Assembly (NCBI RefSeq): GCF_004364325.1
Contig: NZ_SOCP01000005.1
Span: 496,001-560,000, forward strand
From: Actinophytocola oryzae
GTDB lineage: Bacteria; Actinomycetota; Actinomycetes; Mycobacteriales; Pseudonocardiaceae
DNA: 64,000 nucleotides
Direction of reading: 5' to 3'
The notes beneath the pieces were generated by a model. The model ran no database searches and was not told where the DNA came from. It worked only from the letters and a program-made list of their open reading frames with translations. Made by a program: the position numbers and the translations under genes. Positions 60,247 through 64,000 of this stretch are shown here, piece after piece. Positions within the stretch are counted from its first letter, which is position 1. Each line of letters opens with the position of its first letter.

Positions 60247-61118
60247 CCGGCATCGAGGAGGCCGCGAACCGGCTCATCGCCGTCGGCGAGTCGGGCAGGC
60301 GGGCCGGGCGGGACCCGGTCAACCTGCCGATGGTCCGCAACTGGCTGGAGGCCATGGGCGACACGAGCCCCGCCTACACCGAGGTCGCGCCGCCCGCGAT
60401 GGCCCAGGTGTGGACCATGTTCGGGCTGAACGGGACCAGGTCGGACGACGACCCGCTCGGCACGATGATCCACGTGCTCGACGACGCGGGTTACACGTCC
60501 ATCGTGGCGACGAACTGCGAGCAGACCTACCACCGCTACCTGCGTTACGGCGACGAGGTCGCACTGACGTCCACTTTGGAGAGTGTGGTCGGTCCGAAGA
60601 GGACCGCGCTCGGCGAGGGCTGGTTCGTGACCACGCGCAACACCTGGTACGTCGGCGAGGAGCCGGTCGCGGAGATGCTGTTCCGGGTGCTCAAGTTCGC
60701 ACCGAAACCGGCCACCCCACCGCCACCGCCGCTGATCCGGCCCGTGGTCAACCGGGACACGGCGTACTTCTGGGAGGGCACGGCACAGGGCGAGCTGCGC
60801 ATCCAGAAGTGCGGCGGCTGCGGCGAGCTGCGGCACCCGCCCGGCCCGATGTGCCCGCACTGCAACGAGACCAAGCCGACGCACGTCGTCGCGAGCGGGC
60901 TCGGCGAGGTGTACAGCTACGTGGTGCACCACCACCCGCCGGTGCCCGGCCACACGCTGCCGTTCGTGATCGCGCTCGTGGAACTGGAGGAGGGTGTGCG
61001 CCTGCTCGCCGAACTTGTCGACGTCGCACCGGACGAGGTCGAGGTCGGCCTGCCCGTGCGGATCGACTTCGCGAAGGTCGACGACGAGCTGACGATGCCC
61101 GTCTGGCGGCGGCGATGA
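60243..61118 (+). CDS. chsH2: ChsH2, MaoC-DUF35 subunit of the steroid enoyl-CoA hydratase/aldolase
   Basis: 291 residues with an N-terminal MaoC-like hot-dog domain (about 1-155: HVLDDAGYTSIVATNCEQTY) and a C-terminal DUF35 domain with a zinc ribbon, Cys-X2-Cys pairs in KCGGCGELRHPPGPMCPHCN. With ChsH1 it hydrates the C20-C22 double bond, and its DUF35 part binds Ltp2 for the retro-aldol cleavage. Overlaps on both sides (ATGA) indicate tight co-translation. Confidence 0.93.
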   Translation: MTGIEEAANRLIAVGESGRRAGRDPVNLPMVRNWLEAMGDTSPAYTEVAPPAMAQVWTMFGLNGTRSDDDPLGTMIHVLDDAGYTSIVATNCEQTYHRYLRYGDEVALTSTLESVVGPKRTALGEGWFVTTRNTWYVGEEPVAEMLFRVLKFAPKPATPPPPPLIRPVVNRDTAYFWEGTAQGELRIQKCGGCGELRHPPGPMCPHCNETKPTHVVASGLGEVYSYVVHHHPPVPGHTLPFVIALVELEEGVRLLAELVDVAPDEVEVGLPVRIDFAKVDDELTMPVWRRR

Positions 61119-61498
61119 TCACGGTCGGCGCGGCGCTCCCGACGCTGGAGCTGGACATCACGCCGACGTTCGTGGTGAGCACGGCGATCGCCACACGTGA
61201 CTTCCAGGACGTGCACCACGACCGGGACCTGGCCGTGGCGCGGGGTTCGAAGGACATCTTCCTCAACATCCTGACCGACACGGGTCTGGTGCAGCGCTTC
61301 GTGACCGACTGGGCAGGCCCCTCGGCGCTGGTGAGGAACATCTCGATCCGGCTCGGCGTTCCCTGCTACGCCTACGAGAAGCTGACGTTCACCGGGCACG
61401 TCGTGGCCCACGAGGGAAGCGAGTACGTGATCGAGGTCGTGGCCACCAACAGCCTCGGGGACCACCTGACCGGTACCGTGCGAATCGAGGTGCCCTGA
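61115..61498 (+). CDS. chsH1: ChsH1, MaoC-like catalytic subunit
   Basis: A 127-residue single hot-dog domain carrying the catalytic segment TRDFQDVHHDRDLA with Asp29 and His34 in the hydratase-2 positions, followed by FLNILTDTGLVQRFV. It forms a heterotetramer with the MaoC half of ChsH2. Length equals the mycobacterial protein (129 aa) within two residues. Confidence 0.93.
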   Translation: MITVGAALPTLELDITPTFVVSTAIATRDFQDVHHDRDLAVARGSKDIFLNILTDTGLVQRFVTDWAGPSALVRNISIRLGVPCYAYEKLTFTGHVVAHEGSEYVIEVVATNSLGDHLTGTVRIEVP

Positions 61499-62655
61499 TG
61501 GACGCGGCGATCGTGGGGATCGGCGCGACCGAGTTCTCCAAGGACTCGGGCCGCAGCGAGCTGCAGCTGGCGGCCGAGGCCGTGCGGGAGGCACTGGCGG
61601 ACGCAGGTCTCCAGCCGTCCGATGTGGACGGACTGGTCACGTTCACCATGGACGCCAACTCGGAGACCGCGGTCGCCCGCGAGCTGGGCATCCCCTCCCT
61701 GTCGTTCTTCTCCCGCGTCGGCTACGGCGGCGGCGCGGCGTGTGCGACCGTCCAGCAGGCCGCGATGGCCGTACAGACCGGGATGGCGTCGGTGGTCGTG
61801 TGCTATCGCGCGTTCAACGAACGCTCCGGCAGCCGGTTCGGCCGCGTCCAGACGGCGGCAGCGGCGGCGCCCACCTCCTCCGGCCTCGACAACAGCTGGC
61901 ACTACCCCATGGGTCTCGGCACACCTGCCGCGACGGTGGCGATGTTCGCCCGCCGCTACATGCACGAGTACGGCGCGACGAGCGAGGACTTCGGCGCGGT
62001 CGCGGTGGCCGACCGCCGCCACGCGGCGACGAACCCGAAGGCCTGGTTCCACAACCGTCCCATCACGCTCGCCGACCACCAGTCGTCGCGGTGGATCGCC
62101 GAACCGTTGCGGTTGCTGGACTGCTGCCAGGAGAGCGACGGCGGCGTCGCGCTCGTCGTGACGTCCCGCGAGCGGGCCGCGGACCTGCCGCACCGTCCCG
62201 CCTTCGTGGCGGCGGCCGCACAGGGCTCCGGCACGGACCAGTTCACGATGAACAGCTACTACCGGGAGGACCTCACGGGTCTGCCGGAGATGGGCCTGGT
62301 CGCGCGCCAGCTGTGGGCACAGTCCGGGCTCGGGCCGCCGGACATCTCCGTGGCCGTCCTGTACGACCACTTCACCCCGTTCGTCCTGGTCCAGCTGGAG
62401 GAGCTGGGCTTCTGCGGCCGTGGCGAGGCCCGGCACTTCATCGCCGACGGCGCACTGGAGCTGGACGGCAGGTTGCCGACCAACCCCCACGGTGGCCAGC
62501 TCGGCGAGGCGTACATCCACGGCATGAACGGCATCGCCGAAGGCGTCCGCCAGCTCCGCGGCACGGCCGCCAACCAGCTGTCGAATCCAGAGAACGTGCT
62601 GGTCACGGCCGGTACCGGCGTGCCAACGAGCGCCATCGTCCTGTCCACTACCTGA
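61498..62655 (+). CDS. ltp2: Ltp2, steroid side-chain retro-aldolase
   Basis: 385 residues of thiolase fold without a nucleophilic Cys at the normal site: FFSRVGYGGGAACATVQQAA lies where the thiolase Cys loop would be. The C terminus has NPHGGQLGEAYIHGMNGIAE. Ltp2 with the DUF35 domain of ChsH2 cleaves 17-HOPC-CoA to androstenedione-type ketone and propionyl-CoA. Last gene of the fadE34-ltp2 unit. Its stop lies inside a CCTGAC-N4-GTCAGG inverted repeat. Confidence 0.93.
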   Translation: MDAAIVGIGATEFSKDSGRSELQLAAEAVREALADAGLQPSDVDGLVTFTMDANSETAVARELGIPSLSFFSRVGYGGGAACATVQQAAMAVQTGMASVVVCYRAFNERSGSRFGRVQTAAAAAPTSSGLDNSWHYPMGLGTPAATVAMFARRYMHEYGATSEDFGAVAVADRRHAATNPKAWFHNRPITLADHQSSRWIAEPLRLLDCCQESDGGVALVVTSRERAADLPHRPAFVAAAAQGSGTDQFTMNSYYREDLTGLPEMGLVARQLWAQSGLGPPDISVAVLYDHFTPFVLVQLEELGFCGRGEARHFIADGALELDGRLPTNPHGGQLGEAYIHGMNGIAEGVRQLRGTAANQLSNPENVLVTAGTGVPTSAIVLSTT

Positions 62656-62696
62656 CAGGCGTCAGGTTATGGCGTACGCTAGCTGACATATGTCAG
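62651..62696. promoter_or_regulatory. Two CTGAC-N4-GTCAG operators for the TetR gene
   Basis: CCTGACAGGCGTCAGG at 62651-62666 and the perfect 14-bp palindrome CTGACATATGTCAG at 62683-62696 share the half-site CTGAC/GTCAG with a 4-bp spacer. Their centres are 31 bp apart (about three helical turns). The second contains the TetR start codon, so binding would block both promoter and translation start. Strong candidates for autoregulation. Confidence 0.75.
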
Positions 62697-63322
62697 GTAG
62701 ACGCAGGCTCACGCCCGAGAACAGGCGTGCGGTGATCCTGGCGGCGGCGCGCACAGTGTTCGCCGACGCCGGGTACGACCGCACGTCCATGCGGGCCGTC
62801 GCGAAGGCGGCCGGCATCACCACGCCCGTGCTCTACGACCACTTCGGGTCCAAGGCGGACCTGTACGCGGCGCTCGTCGAGGCGGAGGCCGACGCGCTCA
62901 TCGGCACCTGGGAGCGGGAGGGCCTCGAGGTGCCGGAAGGGTCGGTCGAGCAGCTGTTCCGGCGGACCATCGGGACGATCTTCGACTGGGTCGCCGCCAA
63001 CGAGGCCGGGTGGCGCATCATCTTCCTCGACTCGCCGAGCGACCCCGCGGTCGCACAGGCACACCGGCGGCGACAGGAACGCGCCACCGCCGTACTCGCC
63101 GCACAGTTCGCCCGCGTGCCGACACTGCACCTTTCCGTTGCCCTGGACCGGGAACGCGCCGACGGCTTCCTCGCCGAGGCGGCGAAGTGGACGGTCAACG
63201 CCGTCGCGGCGTGGTGGTGGAGCAACAGGGACCTGACCAGGGACCAACTCGTCGAGCTGACCGCCGACCTGCTGTGGCGCGGACTCGGCCAGGTGACGGG
63301 AGAGACACCGAATGTCCATTGA
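62690..63322 (+). CDS. TetR-family transcriptional regulator
   Basis: 210 residues with helix-turn-helix AGYDRTSMRAVAKAAGITTPVLYDHFGSK at about 26-54. The ligand domain is unremarkable and not KstR- or KstR2-like as I recall those sequences. It starts within its own palindromic operator and is followed by a SnoaL gene overlapping by 11 nt. It is probably an autoregulator that also controls the SnoaL gene; it could respond to a steroid intermediate because of its position. Confidence 0.87.
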   Translation: MSGRRRLTPENRRAVILAAARTVFADAGYDRTSMRAVAKAAGITTPVLYDHFGSKADLYAALVEAEADALIGTWEREGLEVPEGSVEQLFRRTIGTIFDWVAANEAGWRIIFLDSPSDPAVAQAHRRRQERATAVLAAQFARVPTLHLSVALDRERADGFLAEAAKWTVNAVAAWWWSNRDLTRDQLVELTADLLWRGLGQVTGETPNVH

Positions 63323-63788
63323 GGACTTCAGGACAGCCGCGAGAACCAAGGACATCGAGCTGGCCATGGGCACGCTGGCCGACGACGTCGTGCTCAGGTC
63401 CCCGCTCACGGATCGGTTCACGTTCGACGGCAGGGAAGACGTGCGCAGGCTCTTCGAGACCGCCTACGAGAAGTTCGACGGGCTCGACTACCACACGGTG
63501 ATCGGCGGCCGCGTGCTGATCGGCGGCGCGACCGCGGGCGGGCAGCCGTTCGAGGAGACGCTGGTGCTGGACCTGAACGGGGCCGGCAAGATCACCGAGC
63601 TGACGCTGTTCATCCGTCCGCTCACCGGGCTCACGGCGGTGCTTGCCGCACTCGGCCCGACGCTCGCGCGCAAGAACGGCCGCCGCACGGCCGGACTGCT
63701 GCGAATCATGGCCGCACCGCTCGTCGCCGCGACCCGGTCCGGCGACCGGGTCGGCATCGGGTTGGCGCTACCGAGACGACGCGGCTAG
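63312..63788 (+). CDS. SnoaL/NTF2-like protein
   Basis: 158 residues; MGTLADDVVLRSPLTDRFTF and GREDVRRLFETAYEKFDGL fit the small NTF2-like fold, followed by a basic C-terminal tail. No catalytic residues can be assigned. Co-transcribed with the TetR gene (11-nt overlap), overlapping the convergent hydrolase by 21 bp. Confidence 0.75.
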   Translation: MSIEDFRTAARTKDIELAMGTLADDVVLRSPLTDRFTFDGREDVRRLFETAYEKFDGLDYHTVIGGRVLIGGATAGGQPFEETLVLDLNGAGKITELTLFIRPLTGLTAVLAALGPTLARKNGRRTAGLLRIMAAPLVAATRSGDRVGIGLALPRRRG

Positions 63789-64000
63789 GAATTCGTCGAG
63801 GTACGCCCAGGTCGTGGTGCGGGCGCGACGGCCGGCCAGCACCCCGAGGTGCCCGCCGGGCGCGGTCTCGAACCGGACGCTCTCGGCGTTGTCCAGCACG
63901 TCGACCAGCCTGCGCACGGCCCGTTCCGGCGCGATGCTGTCGGTCCTGCCCGCGACGACCAGCACGGGCGCCTTCACCTCACGCAGGGAGATGCGCCGCC
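63768..64000 (-). CDS. Alpha/beta hydrolase, C-terminal part (runs off the right edge)
   Basis: About 77 residues in frame to the window edge, reading RRISLREVKAPVLVVAGRTD, then the catalytic Asp region SIAPERAVRRLV and the His region APGGHLGVLAGRRARTTTW. The GGHLGVLxGR end resembles PhaC-like or lipase-type alpha/beta hydrolases. The start and nucleophile lie outside the window. Confidence 0.7.
   Translation of the reverse strand, partial: RRISLREVKAPVLVVAGRTDSIAPERAVRRLVDVLDNAESVRFETAPGGHLGVLAGRRARTTTWAYLDEFLAASSR

Noticed and set aside
62690..63322. TetR gene at 62690 as KstR2
   Set aside because: Its operator half-sites (CTGAC) differ from the CCAAGC motif found before C/D-ring genes, and the sequence does not resemble KstR2 as I recall it; a phylogeny would settle it.

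Overview
The window is high-GC, densely packed actinobacterial DNA with frequent GTG starts and ATGA/TGATG-type gene overlaps. Gene content and protein resemblance suggest a Pseudonocardiales-type actinomycete; this is inference, as no rRNA or housekeeping marker is present. Most of the window is one large sterol/steroid catabolic locus. Its parts match the cholesterol genes of Mycobacterium tuberculosis and Rhodococcus but are rearranged. Gene names below rest on protein motifs, lengths and gene order read by eye, not on a database search.

Layout. 1-10081: C24-branched side-chain module (partial nitronate monooxygenase, fadD19, echA19, a second acyl-CoA ligase, an F420-type oxidoreductase, then a DUF35 protein-ltp4-ltp3-LLM oxidoreductase-SnoaL operon). 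10062-12538: lipoprotein, an NmrA/MarR divergent pair and a four-copy 142-bp tandem repeat. 12539-18781: cyp125 divergent from fadA5-echA20-ipdA-ipdB-ipdC, with a three-copy 122-bp repeat between ipdA and ipdB. 18845-22973: a two-gene RNA-repair cassette (RNA ligase-kinase; MJ1316-EEP-2H-nucleotidyltransferase) unrelated to steroids. 22968-31756: wax ester synthase, ipdF, fadE30, an enoyl-CoA hydratase and fadE31/32/33, interrupted by a Ser/Thr kinase. 31736-33892: YjbR protein and a sigma factor with a membrane partner. 33886-38295: hsaADCB with a downstream hydrolase. 38321-39151: DnaA-box-like repeats and two small coiled-coil genes. 39058-46095: a KstD-like flavoprotein divergent from kstD-kshA-orf-kshB-chsH3-GNAT. 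46090-55384: accessory genes (glycosyltransferase, DUF234-type ATPase, two acyl-CoA dehydrogenases, amidase, GAF-ANTAR protein, ShbA-like sigma factor, methyltransferase). 55422-62655: kstR divergent from fadE34-fadE28-fadE29-chsH2-chsH1-ltp2. 62690-64000: TetR regulator, SnoaL protein and a partial alpha/beta hydrolase.

How it works together. CYP125, FadD19, FadE34, EchA19, ChsH3 and FadA5 oxidise and shorten the sterol side chain. Ltp3/4 remove branched C24 side chains. ChsE1E2-ChsH1H2-Ltp2 remove the last propionyl unit. KstD and KshAB open ring B, HsaABCD open ring A, and IpdF, FadE30, EchA20, IpdAB, IpdC and FadE31-33 degrade the remaining C/D-ring propionate. Ten sites resembling the KstR operator (TNNAACNNGTTNNA) lie before the upper-pathway units. 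Most sit 8-11 nt from the start codon and overlap a plausible -10 element of a leaderless promoter. A different palindrome (CCAAGC-N4-GCTTGG type) lies before the C/D-ring genes.
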